In this document: positions 8,219 to 18,890 of the stretch, in pieces | Position numbering within the stretch: position 1 is the first letter of the stretch | Layout of the letters: each line of letters begins with the position of its first letter | Origin: a methane-oxidizing endosymbiont of Gigantopelta aegis | Lineage (GTDB): Bacteria; Pseudomonadota; Gammaproteobacteria; Methylococcales; Methylomonadaceae | NCBI RefSeq assembly: GCF_016097405.1 | Contig: NZ_JAEHGD010000001.1 | Location: forward strand, 704,345 to 768,344 | Length of the DNA stretch: 64,000 bases | Reading direction: 5' to 3' | Notes under the pieces: model-generated | What the model was told of the DNA's origin: nothing | The model's input: the letters and a program-made list of their open reading frames with translations, nothing else | Database searches by the model: none | Program-made: the position numbers and the translations under genes

Positions 8219-10009
8219 ATGAACCAAGATCAACAACAATCCCAATTAAAACAATTGATAGCGAAAGGTAAACAACAAGGTTACCTGACCTATACAGAAG
8301 TAAACGATCACCTCCCTGGCGACATCGTTGACCCTGAACAGATTGAAGAAATCATTGGCATGATTAATGACATGGGTATCCAGGTTCATGAAGTTGCGCC
8401 AGATGAAGACGCCATCATCAGCACCGATAGCGCTGTAACTACTGATGACGACGATGCCGCCGCCGAAGTGGCCGCCTTAGCGTCTGTCGACGCTGAATTT
8501 GGGCGTACCACCGACCCCGTTCGCATGTATATGCGTGAAATGGGTTCTGTAGAGCTACTGGCACGCGAAGAAGAACTGGCTATCGCCAAACGCATCGAAA
8601 GCGGTCAGCGCCAGATTATTGAATCTATCGCGCGCTCGGGCTTCATTGTCGACGCTTTTCTACAATCTTTTGACGACGTACAAGTTGAAGATTCCGGCGT
8701 CCGCCTGGCCGACATGCTGACAGGCTTTGTCGACCTCGACGCCCCCGATGATGCCCAGGTGACTACCGGCGATGAAGAAGTTGAAGAGCCGAAGACACTG
8801 AGCTACGAAGACATCAAAGTCAAAGTAGATGAGCTTAGAGCTTTACAAAAAAAGGCCAAGGCATCCATCAAGAAAAATGGCTATACGCACGAAAAAACTG
8901 AAAAGATATTCGACGAGCTGTCGCGCTGTTTCAGTGAATTTAAATGGACACCTCAATATCTGAAAAAAATGATCGCGATCTCTGCCGACATCACGGCGGA
9001 AATTCGCGAACAGGAAAAAATCATCCTGAACATTTGTGTTAAAAACGCAAAAATGCCACGCAAGGAATTCATCAGTTCTTTTGTGGAAAATGAAACCGAC
9101 CCTAAGTGGCTAGATCAATATCTTTCTAAAGATACACGCTATGCCGAAGCTTTACGCGAACACCAGCACGACATCAAGAAAGCACAGAAAAAACTGGCTG
9201 ATATCGAAAAAACGCATGGCTTGAAAATTGCAAATATCAAAGATATTAACCGCCGCATTTCTATCGGCGAGGCAAAATCCCGCCGTGCTAAAAAAGAAAT
9301 GATTGAGGCTAATTTACGGTTGGTGATTTCAATTGCAAAAAAATACACTAACCGCGGCCTGCAATTTCTGGATCTGATCCAGGAAGGCAATATTGGCCTG
9401 ATGAAGGCGGTGGATAAATTTGAATATCGCCGTGGTTATAAATTTTCAACCTATGCCACCTGGTGGATTCGCCAGGCCATTACCCGCTCCATTGCGGATC
9501 AGGCCCGCACTATTCGAATCCCTGTGCATATGATTGAAACGATTAACAAGCTAAACCGAATTTCGCGCCAGATTCTTCAGGAAAAAGGCCGCGAAGCGAC
9601 ACCTGAAGAACTCGGTGAACGCATGGATATGCCGGAAGACAAGGTACGCAAGGTATTAAAGATTGCCAAAGAACCTATTTCGATGGAAACACCGATTGGT
9701 GATGACGAAGATTCACATCTTGGCGATTTTATTGAAGACTCCAAGGTGTTATCGCCGGTAGAATCTGCTACAATTGCAGGACTACGGGAATCTACTCAAA
9801 ATGTTTTGAGCGGACTGACCGCCAGAGAGGCCAAGGTACTCAGAATGCGCTTCGGTATCAATATGAATACCGATCATACTTTAGAGGAAGTTGGCAAACA
9901 GTTTGACGTTACCCGTGAACGGATTCGTCAAATCGAAGCCAAAGCGTTGCGTAAATTACGCCATCCTTCGCGCTCTGAGCAATTACGCTGCTTTCTGGAC
10001 GGCGACTAA
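8219..10009 (+). CDS. rpoD: RNA polymerase sigma factor RpoD (sigma-70)
   Basis: A 596-residue primary sigma factor. The acidic region 1.1 is followed by region 1.2 ([16 protein letters not shown]), a long non-conserved insert, region 2 ([20 protein letters not shown] and [14 protein letters not shown]), region 3 and region 4 with the helix-turn-helix [20 protein letters not shown]. It directs transcription from housekeeping promoters. It ends the rpsU-yqeY-dnaG-rpoD cluster and is followed after 15 bases by a tRNA gene, with a terminator after the tRNA. Confidence 0.98.
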   Translation: MNQDQQQSQLKQLIAKGKQQGYLTYTEVNDHLPGDIVDPEQIEEIIGMINDMGIQVHEVAPDEDAIISTDSAVTTDDDDAAAEVAALASVDAEFGRTTDPVRMYMREMGSVELLAREEELAIAKRIESGQRQIIESIARSGFIVDAFLQSFDDVQVEDSGVRLADMLTGFVDLDAPDDAQVTTGDEEVEEPKTLSYEDIKVKVDELRALQKKAKASIKKNGYTHEKTEKIFDELSRCFSEFKWTPQYLKKMIAISADITAEIREQEKIILNICVKNAKMPRKEFISSFVENETDPKWLDQYLSKDTRYAEALREHQHDIKKAQKKLADIEKTHGLKIANIKDINRRISIGEAKSRRAKKEMIEANLRLVISIAKKYTNRGLQFLDLIQEGNIGLMKAVDKFEYRRGYKFSTYATWWIRQAITRSIADQARTIRIPVHMIETINKLNRISRQILQEKGREATPEELGERMDMPEDKVRKVLKIAKEPISMETPIGDDEDSHLGDFIEDSKVLSPVESATIAGLRESTQNVLSGLTAREAKVLRMRFGINMNTDHTLEEVGKQFDVTRERIRQIEAKALRKLRHPSRSEQLRCFLDGD

Positions 10010-10024
10010 ACCTTTTAAAAATTC

Positions 10025-10101
10025 GGGCCCTTAGCTCAGTTGGTTAGAGCATCCGACTCATAATCGGCAGGTCCCCAGTTCGAGTCTGGGAGGGCCCACC
10101 A
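10025..10101 (+). tRNA. tRNA with CAU anticodon, probably tRNA-Ile2 (lysidine-modified)
   Basis: A complete 77-nt cloverleaf with encoded CCA: acceptor stem GGGCCCU paired with AGGGCCC, D-arm GCUC/GAGC, anticodon loop CUCAUAA and T-arm CCCAG-UUCGAGU-CUGGG. The anticodon CAU fits elongator Met or Ile2. The C4-G69 and C5-G68 pairs and the overall likeness to E. coli ileX favour tRNA-Ile2, whose C34 is changed to lysidine by TilS and which reads AUA. The tRNA call is certain; the isotype is inferred. Confidence 0.93.
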
Positions 10102-10106
10102 CAAAC

Positions 10107-10130
10107 AAAAGGCCGCATGCGGCCTTTTTT
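10107..10130 (+). terminator. Rho-independent terminator after the CAU tRNA
   Basis: GGCCGCATGCGGCC forms a compact GC-rich hairpin flanked by an A-run and followed by six T, six bases after the tRNA CCA end. It should end the rpoD-tRNA transcript and separates it from metK. Confidence 0.85.
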
Positions 10131-10216
10131 AATGACATTGCAGCGAACGTCCAAGCCTGTCAATCTCTGCAAAACGTACTAAACTACTGATATTCAATCA
10201 GTTAAAGGAACCTGTT

Positions 10217-11377
10217 ATGAGCAATAATTTCATCTTTACCTCAGAATCCGTCTCTGAAGGTCACCCTGATAAACTGGCCGATCAGATTTCTGATGCCATG
10301 GTCGACGCATTACTGGCACAAGACCCACATTCCCGTATCGCCTGTGAAACTATGGTTAAAACTGGTATGGTCATCCTCGCCGGCGAAATCACCACCGAAG
10401 CCTGGGTCGATACCGAAGAACTGGTTCGAAAAGTGGTCTGTGAAATTGGCTATGACAACGGTGACATCGGCTTTGATGGCAAGACATGTGCTGTTTTAAA
10501 TGCCATCGGCAAACAATCACCCGATATTGCCATGGGGGTTGATGATACCGACGATCATGAACAGGGCGCAGGCGATCAAGGCCTGATGTTCGGTTACGCC
10601 ACCAATGAAACCGATGTACTGATGCCTGCACCAGTAACTTATGCCCATCGCCTGGTGGAAAGGCAAGCGCATATCCGTAAAACCGGTGTTCTACCCTGGC
10701 TACGCCCCGATGCAAAAAGCCAGTTGACATTCCGTTACGAAGACAATAAACCCGTCGCCATCGATGCGGTCGTGTTATCGACCCAGCATTCACCTGAAAT
10801 CAGCGGAAAACAATTGGAAGAGGCCGTGATGGATGAAATCATCTTGCCTACTTTGCCTAAAGAGTGGCTACATGCTGACACCAAATATTTTATCAACCCC
10901 ACAGGACAGTTCGTCATTGGCGGCCCTGTCGGTGATTGCGGCCTGACCGGACGTAAAATTATCGTGGACACCTATGGCGGCATGGCACGCCACGGTGGCG
11001 GCGCATTCTCTGGTAAGGATCCTTCCAAAGTTGACCGTTCGGCAGCCTATATGGCACGTTACGTCGCCAAAAATATTGTTGCAGCTGGCCTAGCTCAACG
11101 TTGTGAAATCCAGGTTTCCTACGCCATCGGCGTTGCCGAACCTACATCGATCAGCGTTGAAACATTTGGCACTGGCCAAGTTGGTGAAGAACGCTTGGTT
11201 GAACTGATTCGTGAGCATTTTGACTTACGCCCCAAAGGCCTGATTGCGCAACTGGATTTATTGAAACCCATTTATCAGCCAACGGCAGCTTATGGCCATT
11301 TTGGCCGTACTGAAGCTTCTTTCAGCTGGGAAAAAACCGATAAAGTCGAAGCCCTGAAAGATTCTGCTGGACTGTAA
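10217..11377 (+). CDS. metK: S-adenosylmethionine synthetase
   Basis: A 386-residue protein, E. coli length. The ATP-binding motif [12 protein letters not shown] and the P-loop-like [19 protein letters not shown] are intact, and the N-terminus [19 protein letters not shown] is conserved. It makes SAM from methionine and ATP. An AAAGGAA ribosome binding site precedes the ATG. ahcY follows 18 bases downstream, so SAM synthesis and removal of its by-product S-adenosylhomocysteine are co-transcribed. I see no SAM riboswitch in the 86-base leader. Confidence 0.98.
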   Translation: MSNNFIFTSESVSEGHPDKLADQISDAMVDALLAQDPHSRIACETMVKTGMVILAGEITTEAWVDTEELVRKVVCEIGYDNGDIGFDGKTCAVLNAIGKQSPDIAMGVDDTDDHEQGAGDQGLMFGYATNETDVLMPAPVTYAHRLVERQAHIRKTGVLPWLRPDAKSQLTFRYEDNKPVAIDAVVLSTQHSPEISGKQLEEAVMDEIILPTLPKEWLHADTKYFINPTGQFVIGGPVGDCGLTGRKIIVDTYGGMARHGGGAFSGKDPSKVDRSAAYMARYVAKNIVAAGLAQRCEIQVSYAIGVAEPTSISVETFGTGQVGEERLVELIREHFDLRPKGLIAQLDLLKPIYQPTAAYGHFGRTEASFSWEKTDKVEALKDSAGL

Positions 11378-11395
11378 CCTAAAAAGGATAAAACG

Positions 11396-12688
11396 ATGAG
11401 CGAACATGATTATAAAATAGCCGATATTTCCTTGGCTGACTGGGGCCGCAAAGAAATCAGTATTGCGGAAACTGAAATGCCAGGCTTGATGTCGCTGCGT
11501 GAAGAATATGGTGTCGAGCAGCCATTAAAAGGTGCCCGCATTGCAGGCTGCCTGCATATGACCATTCAAACAGCCGTGTTGATCGAAACCCTAACCGCGC
11601 TCGGTGCCGAAGTCAGATGGTCATCCTGCAACATCTTTTCAACCCAAGATCATGCCGCCGCCGCAATGGCTGCTGCCGGCATTCCAGTATTTGCCTGGAA
11701 AGGTGAAACCGAAGAGGAAGCCGAATGGTGTATCGAACAAACCATTATTGGTCCCGATGGCTGGCGCCCAAATATGATTCTGGATGATGGCGGCGACCTG
11801 ACCTTGATGATGCATGAAAAATTTCCAGAATTGATGGATGACGTCAAAGGCTTGTCTGAAGAAACCACAACTGGCGTTTTACGTCTATATGAAATGGTTG
11901 AAAACGGTACCCTGCGCGTACCAGCATTCAATGTTAATGACTCGGTCACTAAATCAAAATTTGATAACTTATACGGCTGTCGTGAATCCTTGGTAGATGG
12001 CATTAAACGCGCCACCGACGTCATGGTTGCCGGTAAAATCGCCGTAGTTTGTGGTTATGGTGATGTGGGTAAAGGTTGCGCGCAATCCTTACGTGGTCTC
12101 GGTGCAACGGTCTGGATTACCGAAATTGATCCAATTTGTGCCTTACAGGCGTCGATGGAAGGCTATCGTGTGGTTACGATGGACGAAGCCGCGCCTCTCG
12201 CCAATATTTTTGTGACGGCTACCGGTAACAAAGATGTCATCACACACGAACACATGAAACAGATGAAGAATCAGGCCATCGTCTGTAATATCGGCCATTT
12301 CGATTCTGAAATTGAAATCGCCAAACTGCGCCAATACACTTGGGAAAACATCAAACCCCAGGTTGATCATGTGATCTTCCCGGATGGCAAGCGTTTGATC
12401 GTGCTGGCAGAAGGCCGCCTGGTCAACTTAGGCTGCGCCACCGGACATCCGAGTTTTGTCATGTCCAACTCGTTCTGCAACCAGGTTCTTGCTCAGATTG
12501 AACTGTGGAACCATGCTGACCAATATGAGAACAAAGTTTATATTCTGCCGAAAAAACTGGATGAAAAAGTTGCCCGTTCACACCTGAAACAACTGGGCGT
12601 GAACTTGACTCAACTCACGCCAGAGCAGGCCGCTTATATCAACGTTCCGGTCGAAGGACCCTACAAGCCTGACCATTACCGTTATTGA
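11396..12688 (+). CDS. ahcY: Adenosylhomocysteinase
   Basis: A 430-residue SAH hydrolase. The NAD-binding loop [15 protein letters not shown], catalytic region [21 protein letters not shown] and the C-terminal PDHYRY, which reaches into the partner subunit, are intact. It splits S-adenosylhomocysteine into adenosine and homocysteine, relieving inhibition of methyltransferases. It forms a two-gene operon with metK and is followed by hairpins and a terminator. Confidence 0.98.
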   Translation: MSEHDYKIADISLADWGRKEISIAETEMPGLMSLREEYGVEQPLKGARIAGCLHMTIQTAVLIETLTALGAEVRWSSCNIFSTQDHAAAAMAAAGIPVFAWKGETEEEAEWCIEQTIIGPDGWRPNMILDDGGDLTLMMHEKFPELMDDVKGLSEETTTGVLRLYEMVENGTLRVPAFNVNDSVTKSKFDNLYGCRESLVDGIKRATDVMVAGKIAVVCGYGDVGKGCAQSLRGLGATVWITEIDPICALQASMEGYRVVTMDEAAPLANIFVTATGNKDVITHEHMKQMKNQAIVCNIGHFDSEIEIAKLRQYTWENIKPQVDHVIFPDGKRLIVLAEGRLVNLGCATGHPSFVMSNSFCNQVLAQIELWNHADQYENKVYILPKKLDEKVARSHLKQLGVNLTQLTPEQAAYINVPVEGPYKPDHYRY

Positions 12689-12740
12689 TGATGCGCATGG
12701 CTACTTATATTTCGGTAGCCATGCCCTTTGTACCCTACCA

Positions 12741-12769
12741 AAAAGGAGCCCCCCGTGGCTCCTTTTTTT
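12741..12769 (+). terminator. Rho-independent terminator of metK-ahcY
   Basis: GGAGCC and GGCTCC form a stem around a short C-rich loop, preceded by A residues and followed by seven T. A further imperfect hairpin (ATGGCTAC...GTAGCCAT, about 12696-12723) precedes it. The rsmE start lies 13 bases after this terminator. Confidence 0.85.
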
Positions 12770-12781
12770 AGTTAATGTATT

Positions 12782-13509
12782 ATGCGCCAATCCAGACTCT
12801 TTCTCGACAACCCACTAACAGTCGGCCAATCTTTAGAACTTGATGCTGAAGCCGCTCACTATCTGCGCACCGTACTGCGCTTAAAAAAACAACAGGAATT
12901 GATTGTTTTCAATGGTCAGGGTAATGAGTATCGCGCCGAAGTAAGCTTGGTCAGCCGAAAATCGGTTGTCATTCAAATCCTATCCAAGCAGATTAAAGAT
13001 ATCGAGTCGCCACTCACTATTCATCTTGGTCTGGGTATATCCCGTAGCGAACGCATGGACTGGGCCATCCAAAAATCCGTTGAATTGGGCGTTTGTCGAA
13101 TCACGCCGTTATTGACCGAACGCTGCGTCGTCAAATTAACCGACGATAAACGCCAGCTTCGCCTACGTCACTGGCAAGGCATCATTCAACATGCCGCCGA
13201 ACAATCTGGCCGTACCCGCTTGCCGCTGTTGCAACCGATTCAAACACTGACAGACTGGGTATCAGAACAAACTGCGCTGTGCTTTTTTTGGATCCCTATG
13301 CCGATAAAAGCCTTGCTACATACACGCCAGAACAACGTCAAGTCACGCTGCTGTCGGGTCCGGAAGGTGGCTTTACCGATCAGGAACGCGCTTACGCCAC
13401 CGAGGCAGACTTTATTCCCGTCAGACTAGGGCCTCGTATTTTACGCACTGAAACAGCCGCTCTAGCCGCAATTAGCGCCATTCAAACCTTATGGGGAGAT
13501 TTTTCATGA
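12782..13509 (+). pseudogene. rsmE: 16S rRNA (uracil1498-N3)-methyltransferase, frameshifted in a T-run
   Basis: The first frame gives the N-terminal PUA-like domain and the start of the SPOUT domain (about 167 residues, to SEQTALCF). The rest, with the knotted SAM-binding motifs LLSGPEGGFTDQE and LGPRILRTETAALAAI, is in another frame. The switch is at the T-run 13283-13289 (seven T); eight T would restore one 243-residue protein, the normal RsmE length. RsmE methylates U1498 of 16S rRNA. This is either a real single-base loss or a sequencing error in the homopolymer; the otherwise perfect conservation on both sides suggests error or a very recent mutation. Confidence 0.85.
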
Positions 13510-14384
13510 TGCGCCTGCTCTATGCTTTCCTGCCGCTTATCATCTTAATCATTCTGGCAACGGTTGCCTGCTGGCTGGGATATTATTTACTGCTCGCATT
13601 CGGCGATGTGGTCGAATTTCGGAAAATCATCAGTAAAACCACCTTAGTTTTACTCTTGCTCAGCATTTTCCCGCTTAAGGCTTGGTTAAAGTTAAGCTGG
13701 CAAGACTTAGGCTTCGCGCCACCTCGCCAATTCCTGCATCAAATGGGCTTAGGCCTGCTCATTGGCATCATAACCTTACTGCCGGTACTGCTCGTACTCT
13801 ATGGCTTGGATGTGCATATCATCGACACTAGCCGCGACTGGACTGTCCTGAAAGCCTGTAAACGCATTGGCATTTCCCTGCTACTGGCATTGCTGATTTC
13901 TTTTCTGGAAGAACCCTTGTTCCGCGGTATTTTACTCGCCAGTCTACGCCAAAAGCTCTCCTTATCGCTTGCCGTCGGCTTAAGCGCTTTTTATTATGCC
14001 AGCCTACATTTTCTTAAAGCGAAATCTTCGGTACCCTATGCCGAGATAAGCCCTGCAAAAGGTTTCGATTTGATGCTGGAAGCCTTTGCCAACTGGTTTA
14101 ATCCTGCTATTTTTTCAGCTTTATTGGCCTTATGGGTCGTCGGCGTCTTTCTGGCCTTGATCCGAATTGAATTCCGGCACAGCTTAGGCATCTGTGTTGG
14201 CTGCCATGCCGGATGGGTTTGGTTAATAAAAACCAGTAAAGATTTTTTAGATGTAAATCCAAAATCGGACTATCTGTTTTTGGTCAGCGGTTACGACGGC
14301 GTCGTAGGCCCATTAGTCACAATCTGGCTCTCGCTGGCTATTGCAGGTTATTGGCTCTGGAAACAACGATGCACTAATCCCTGA
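13506..14384 (+). CDS. CPBP family intramembrane metalloprotease
   Basis: A 292-residue protein with about eight hydrophobic segments. The three CPBP (Rce1-like/ABI) motifs are present: EEPLFRG (EExxxR), a His-containing ASLHF, and the late CVGCHAGWVW. The second and third motifs are separated by an insert of about 60 residues. Such proteases act within the inner membrane, but their substrates are mostly unknown. The start at 13506 overlaps the rsmE stop (ATGA); the ATG three bases later is also possible. The 3' end overlaps convergent yajQ by 11 bases. Confidence 0.8.
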   Translation: MMRLLYAFLPLIILIILATVACWLGYYLLLAFGDVVEFRKIISKTTLVLLLLSIFPLKAWLKLSWQDLGFAPPRQFLHQMGLGLLIGIITLLPVLLVLYGLDVHIIDTSRDWTVLKACKRIGISLLLALLISFLEEPLFRGILLASLRQKLSLSLAVGLSAFYYASLHFLKAKSSVPYAEISPAKGFDLMLEAFANWFNPAIFSALLALWVVGVFLALIRIEFRHSLGICVGCHAGWVWLIKTSKDFLDVNPKSDYLFLVSGYDGVVGPLVTIWLSLAIAGYWLWKQRCTNP

Positions 14385-14856
14385 AATTATTGAACTGCAG
14401 AGGCTGCCCGACATCTTCTTGTTTCAACATCTGAATCACCTGCTGCAAATCATCTCTTTTCTTGCCAGTAACCCGGACTTTATCACCCTGGATAGCCGCT
14501 TGAACCTTGAGTTTTTTATCTTTGATCAATTTGACGATTTTCTTGGCAATATCCTGTTCAAGCCCTTGCTTTAACGTCAGCTCCTGTTGCGCCATTTTCC
14601 CTGAGGCTTTCGGCTCGCCCGTTTCCAGACAACCAATATCCACACCTCGCTTGGTCATTTTGGAATATAAAATTGGCAACATTTGCTGTAATTGAAAAGT
14701 CGATTCGGCAATCATCATAATCTTTTCATCCTGTAACTCAAATTTAGCATCACTGCCTTTAAAATCAAAACGAGTGGAAACTTCACGATTAGCTTGATCA
14801 ACAGCGTTACTGACTTCGTGACTATCAAATTCGGAAACAATATCAAATGATGGCAT
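14374..14856 (-). CDS. yajQ: YajQ family nucleotide-binding protein
   Basis: A 160-residue protein starting MPSFDIVSEFDSHEVSNAVD, the family's nearly invariant N-terminus, which is why this ATG was preferred to one five codons upstream. STRFDFKGSDAKFEL and the C-terminal VTGKKRDDLQQVI are conserved. It has two ferredoxin-like RNP folds. Members bind nucleotides or RNA, and Xanthomonas and Pseudomonas homologues have been reported to bind cyclic di-GMP. It is a single gene converging with the CPBP protease. Confidence 0.94.
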   Translation of the reverse strand: MPSFDIVSEFDSHEVSNAVDQANREVSTRFDFKGSDAKFELQDEKIMMIAESTFQLQQMLPILYSKMTKRGVDIGCLETGEPKASGKMAQQELTLKQGLEQDIAKKIVKLIKDKKLKVQAAIQGDKVRVTGKKRDDLQQVIQMLKQEDVGQPLQFNNFRD

Positions 14857-14936
14857 AGTGATTTTATTCAATTAAAAACTAGAGAAATATAACTATAATT
14901 TTGTTATCTTTAAAACTCAATTCATTTTTCTTCCGC

Positions 14937-15620
14937 ATGAAAAAAAACATCCCTTTTTTCAGTTGCTTATGTTTTAGCATACTCCTCAGCGCCTGCGCCT
15001 CGGAAGGTCAGGTCAAGGGCCGGGATTTCGAAATGCGCTCATTGCTGAAAAACGATATCGACCTAGTGTCGGAAACACACCAAACTATTGTCCGCAAGGC
15101 TTTGATTGAGCTGGCCATCAAATTATATAAACGCAACCCAAATCAATGGCGAAAAGCCGGCCTTGCTTCACGACAACAAGCTATAGCAATGCTTGAGCAC
15201 TATCCCTACAGCAGAATTAATGGCAAAGACGGCATTGCCTGCATTCGTCAGACATTTGACGAAAGTTATCAAGGCGACCGGGTGCAAAGTTTTATTGCCG
15301 GCCTTCAAACTATGATTATGCACGCATACGATAATCACGAAGAGTTTTATATGCACAACTTACTGGAGGCACAAAAACTTTATGACAGCGCCCGCAACCT
15401 AGAACTGGCGGCCTGGCTGTTACGCACTAAGCGTAAAACCGATGGCACGCCGTTTTTATACAGCACCGGGGAAGGCGAGCAAATCAATCTAAGTTTTGAA
15501 CGTCTGTTTGGCAAAATGATCAATGCTCAAGATATGTTGGCACAAATCATGGCTAACCGAACTCACCGACAAATTAAGAACACGCTGCAAAGCATGATTA
15601 CCGCCTTTATTCCGATTTAG
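14937..15620 (+). CDS. Putative lipoprotein of unknown function
   Basis: A 227-residue protein with a basic N-terminus, hydrophobic core and lipobox LSAC at about residue 20, so it should be lipidated and anchored to a membrane. The mature part is helical, with no domain I recognise; [24 protein letters not shown] and [11 protein letters not shown] are the most ordered-looking segments. The start with the lipoprotein signal was chosen over a TTG 36 bases upstream. Its last 14 bases overlap the convergent cca gene. Confidence 0.7.
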   Translation: MKKNIPFFSCLCFSILLSACASEGQVKGRDFEMRSLLKNDIDLVSETHQTIVRKALIELAIKLYKRNPNQWRKAGLASRQQAIAMLEHYPYSRINGKDGIACIRQTFDESYQGDRVQSFIAGLQTMIMHAYDNHEEFYMHNLLEAQKLYDSARNLELAAWLLRTKRKTDGTPFLYSTGEGEQINLSFERLFGKMINAQDMLAQIMANRTHRQIKNTLQSMITAFIPI

Positions 15621-16845
15621 TTCGCCAGCTTCTGATAAAACGCTTAACCGCTGTAATGCGCAATTGCCGTATCGCCTCTGCAATTTGTTTACCTTGTACA
15701 TCGCTAGCCATAACGCTGGATATATCTACATTGGCGGCCGCCTCCGCGGCTTGTTTTAAATACTGCACCTGTGGGTAGTCGCGCCGCTCAAAACCTGCCC
15801 TGCCGCGAATATCGGCCTCACAGGTAACAAGATAGTCATCCAGCGCGCTATTTTGTTTAAACGCGCCTAATTTCTGCAATAGATCGACCAAGGTCGAAGC
15901 CTTCAACTCAAACACCCGATGACAATAGCCATGATATTGCATCACCACCATAGCCAGCACTTTAAAACTATTGGGCGCTTTCAATCGCTGACACAGCGTT
16001 TTTAATGCGGGCAAACCCAATGTCTCATGGCCATGGTGACTAGGCCATTTAGCCGGATCGGTCAATGCCTTGCCTAAATCATGCACCAATGCGGCAAAGC
16101 GCACTTCAGCTTTACCCGACAACTGCGCGGCCTGATCAATAACCATCATGACATGGACGCCGGTATCGATTTCGGGATGATATTTTGCCGGTTGTGGAAT
16201 GCCAAACAAGCAATCAATCTCCGGAAAAATGACTTTTAACGCACCACAATCACGTAAGGTATAAAAAAATGCCGATGGCGTTTTTTCCATCAATGCCTTA
16301 ATCAATTCCGCCCACACACGTTCTGCCACCAAATGATCGACCTCACCGGCATCGACCATTTGCTGCATCAAATCGCGTGTTTCAGCGGCTAAAGTAAAAC
16401 CTAAATGTGCATAACGGGCGGCAAAACGTGCAACCCGTAAGATTCTGACCGGATCTTCGACAAAGGCCGGCGAAACATGTCGAAACACACGTTGCTGTAA
16501 ATCCTTCTGGCCACCATAAGGATCGATGATTTCGCCACTTTCTGTCATTGCCATCGCATTGATGGTCAAATCACGTCGTTGCAAATCCTGTTCCAGTGTC
16601 ACATCGGGTGTGGCATGAACATTAAACCCTTTATAACCCGGCGCTGTCTTGCGCTCGGTTCGCGCCAGCGCATATTCTTCATGTGTTTCAGGATGTAAAA
16701 AAACGGGAAAGTCCTTACCGACAGGTCTGAAACCTTGCGCTATCATGGATTCGGGCGTTTCACCCACCACCACCCAGTCTCGTTCCTTGACTGGGTAACC
16801 CAGCAATGTATCGCGGACCGCACCGCCGACAAGATACTTTTTCAC
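15607..16845 (-). CDS. cca: CCA-adding enzyme with HD domain
   Basis: A 412-residue multifunctional CCA tRNA nucleotidyltransferase, the same length as E. coli Cca. The class II polymerase head has [10 protein letters not shown] and the [10 protein letters not shown] motif, and the C-terminal HD phosphohydrolase domain has [13 protein letters not shown] with its HD pair. It adds or repairs the 3' CCA of tRNAs; the HD domain has 2',3'-cyclic phosphodiesterase and phosphatase activity. A single gene, convergent with the upstream lipoprotein gene and divergent from the TauE exporter. Confidence 0.96.
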   Translation of the reverse strand: MKKYLVGGAVRDTLLGYPVKERDWVVVGETPESMIAQGFRPVGKDFPVFLHPETHEEYALARTERKTAPGYKGFNVHATPDVTLEQDLQRRDLTINAMAMTESGEIIDPYGGQKDLQQRVFRHVSPAFVEDPVRILRVARFAARYAHLGFTLAAETRDLMQQMVDAGEVDHLVAERVWAELIKALMEKTPSAFFYTLRDCGALKVIFPEIDCLFGIPQPAKYHPEIDTGVHVMMVIDQAAQLSGKAEVRFAALVHDLGKALTDPAKWPSHHGHETLGLPALKTLCQRLKAPNSFKVLAMVVMQYHGYCHRVFELKASTLVDLLQKLGAFKQNSALDDYLVTCEADIRGRAGFERRDYPQVQYLKQAAEAAANVDISSVMASDVQGKQIAEAIRQLRITAVKRFIRSWRTKSE

Positions 16846-16930
16846 ACGTTTCCAACCCTTTCAAACAATCCCGTTATTATATACTCTCTACACATAAAAT
16901 TTAGTCACCTCTACTCTCATTAAAAATGAC

Positions 16931-17719
16931 ATGACCGATATTTTCTTAGCCAGCTTGATTTTAGGTGCGGCCACCGGCTTATTAGCCGGCCTGTTTGGTA
17001 TTGGCGGCGGCATCATCATCGTGCCAGTACTGATGTGGTTATTCGAACGCTTAAACTTAGCAGATAAACACATCATGATTATGGCAATTGCCACGTCACT
17101 AGCGACCATTATTCCCACCGCTATCGCCTCAAGCTACGCCCATCACCAAAGACAAAACCTGCTGTGGCCTGTTGTTCGTAAACTCGTCCCCGGTATTATC
17201 ATCGGCAGTTTGTTAATGTCTTTTGTCGCAGCACATTTGCCGGCACACCTGCTACGCTATTTTTTTATCGCCTATTTGATATACGTTGCGACCAATATGC
17301 TTTTGCAAAAAAAAACCGTCATCTCAGTACAAAGCAGATGGAAAGGTATGGATTATGTTGCCGGCGCGATTATTGGCGGCCTGTCAACTTTACTTGGTAT
17401 CGGAGGCGGAACGCTGACCGTCCCTTATTTGTTGGGCAAAAACCTTGTGATGAAAAATGCCGTTGCCGTCTCCAGCGCGTGCGGATTACCCATCGCCATG
17501 GCAGGAACAATAGGCTATATCCTGACTGGCTGGAAGCTAACTTCATTACCCGAATACAGCTTAGGCTTTATTTATCTACCGGCGTTTTTAGGTATCACCG
17601 CTAGTAGTATTTTTACCGCATCTATCGGTGCGCGACTCGCTAATAGCCTACCGGCCAAACACTTAAAGCATTATTTCGCGCTGCTACTTTATATCATCGC
17701 CGCAAAAATGTTGTGGTAA
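16931..17719 (+). CDS. TauE/SafE family sulfite/sulfonate exporter-like protein
   Basis: A 262-residue membrane protein with about eight transmembrane segments and the internal repeat typical of TauE/SafE (GLLAGLFGIGGGIIIVPVL near the N-terminus, and GLSTLLGIGGGTLTVPYL in the middle). Members export sulfite, sulfonates or related anions; the substrate here cannot be told. It is divergent from cca. A dispersed repeat starts at its stop codon. Confidence 0.88.
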   Translation: MTDIFLASLILGAATGLLAGLFGIGGGIIIVPVLMWLFERLNLADKHIMIMAIATSLATIIPTAIASSYAHHQRQNLLWPVVRKLVPGIIIGSLLMSFVAAHLPAHLLRYFFIAYLIYVATNMLLQKKTVISVQSRWKGMDYVAGAIIGGLSTLLGIGGGTLTVPYLLGKNLVMKNAVAVSSACGLPIAMAGTIGYILTGWKLTSLPEYSLGFIYLPAFLGITASSIFTASIGARLANSLPAKHLKHYFALLLYIIAAKMLW

Positions 17720-17840
17720 CTGATGTTACGCGGTGGCTCTTTAATTTCATTTCCATAATTCTCCGTTCGCCATTACCGAGAAAAAAAGCCATCTCTGGCC
17801 TCTCTCTTATCGACACTTCAGACCACAGAGCACACAGAGT
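17719..17840 (+). repeat. Dispersed repeat, copy 1 (TGATGTTACGC family)
   Basis: About 120 bases beginning ACTGATGTTACGCGGTGGCT and containing CATCTCTGGCCTCT and ATCGACACTTCAGACCAC. A second, roughly 80 percent similar copy in the same orientation lies at 47149-47272. It follows directly on the TauE stop codon and ends where the IS630 element begins. Noncoding; nature unknown. Confidence 0.7.
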
Positions 17841-17842
17841 TA

Positions 17843-18727
17843 TAGCTAGAGCATTATAAACTGGCATAATCTAAATATTTGCAAAATAACGTATCGACAT
17901 CACAGCGATGCTGTCGTCGAAGCGCTTTAGCTTGTGCCCATTTGCGTTCAATAGGATTAAGGTCTGGACTATAGGGCGGAAGAAACTCAAGAGTGCAGGT
18001 TGTTTGCTTGATGGCATCTAAAATATCTGCACGTTTATGGAAAGCAGCATTGTCCATAACAATGAAAGCCTGTTCCGGCAGTTTGGGTAACAAATCCTGG
18101 GTTAACCAGGCATAAAAAGTGTCCGCATTAATGCTGCCTTCAAACAAGCTGACTGTTACCAAAGCGGACCCCATCATAGCGCCAATCGCATTAATTCGCC
18201 CTTTCGCATGCCAATCATGGACATCGTAGCACCGCTCGCCTACCGGTGAATAAGCATGCGTTCTCGGCATACTTTGCTCAAAACCACTTTCATCCACATA
18301 GACAATAGGTCGCTCTTTGGACTCGTAGTCCACAATTTTCGCTTGGAAATCAGACCGTGCCTGCTCGTCCGCTTTTGGATGTTTGAGTGTTTTTTTTATT
18401 GCTGAAACCCAAACGCTTTAAGGCATAACCAATCGCCCGTTGACTCACGTTAAACCGTTTCGCTCTTTCCCATTGATAGTCATCAGGGTAACGCTCAACA
18501 TCTTTCTTCAACGCTTCCATATCAATTTTTGTGGCCGGTTTATTTCGAGTCAGACAGGGTTCAAGCTTTTTTTGCCAGCGAAATAAGGTGCGTATCGGCA
18601 CATCAAAACGTTCGCTGGTCTGTTCAAAGGTCAGGCCATATTTTTCTTTGACCGCAAAGACTTTTTGTCGAAATTTAAGAGGGTATGTCATGGGAATATA
18701 TTATGCCACATAATCTTGCTTTAGTTA
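17843..18727 (-). mobile_element. IS630 family insertion sequence
   Basis: About 885 bases bounded by imperfect inverted repeats (TAGCTAGAGCA...TGGCATAAT on the left; TAACTAAAGCA...TGGCATAAT on the right when reversed) and flanked on both sides by TA, the target duplicated by the IS630/Tc1 superfamily. It carries a single transposase gene in two frames. It inserted next to the TGATGTTACGC dispersed repeat. Confidence 0.8.
17854..18691 (-). pseudogene. IS630 transposase, split by a frameshift in an A-run
   Basis: The N-terminal part (18350-18691) is a helix-turn-helix region, MTYPLKFRQKVFAVKEKYGL. The C-terminal part (17854-18333) is the DDE domain with YVDESGF, VMDNAAFH and LNPIERKW giving the three acidic residues. 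The frames join at a run of eight A (after the Ser-Asn codons of GFSN); seven A would give one continuous protein. Either the copy is inactive, the run is misread, or expression needs a +1 ribosomal shift. The stop lies within the left inverted repeat. Confidence 0.8.
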
Positions 18728-18765
18728 TATCCCCTGGTTCCCGCTCTTGCGTGGGAATGAGGGAA

Positions 18766-18786
18766 GAGTTACTGCGTAACATCAGG
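18766..18786 (-). repeat. Inverted copy of the TGATGTTACGC motif
   Basis: GTTACTGCGTAACATCAG is the reverse complement of the TGATGTTACGCAG core that opens the repeats at 17721 and 47151. It lies just outside the right end of the IS630 element, so the IS sits between oppositely oriented copies. The stretch before it (18735-18755) can also fold, with GGTTCCC and GTGGGAA arms. Confidence 0.55.
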
Positions 18787-18802
18787 TGGTAACTCAACTC
18801 TA

Positions 18803-18840
18803 CAAAAAAGCCCACAAGCATTGCTTTGCGGGCTTTTGTA
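18803..18840 (-). terminator. Terminator downstream of the OmpA-like gene
   Basis: An A-rich lead, a near-perfect stem (AGCCCACAAGCA / TGCTTTGCGGGCT) and a trailing T-run make a hairpin that would work in both directions. It lies 50 bases after the stop of the OmpA-like lipoprotein gene. Confidence 0.75.
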
Positions 18841-18890
18841 TTTTTAGGGAAGTGCGAATAAACCAGCACTTCCTTAGCAAAACAATTCGA

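Noticed and set aside
10131-10216. SAM riboswitch upstream of metK
   Set aside because: Only 86 bases between the tRNA terminator and metK, without the conserved SAM-I, SAM-II or SAM/SAH cores.
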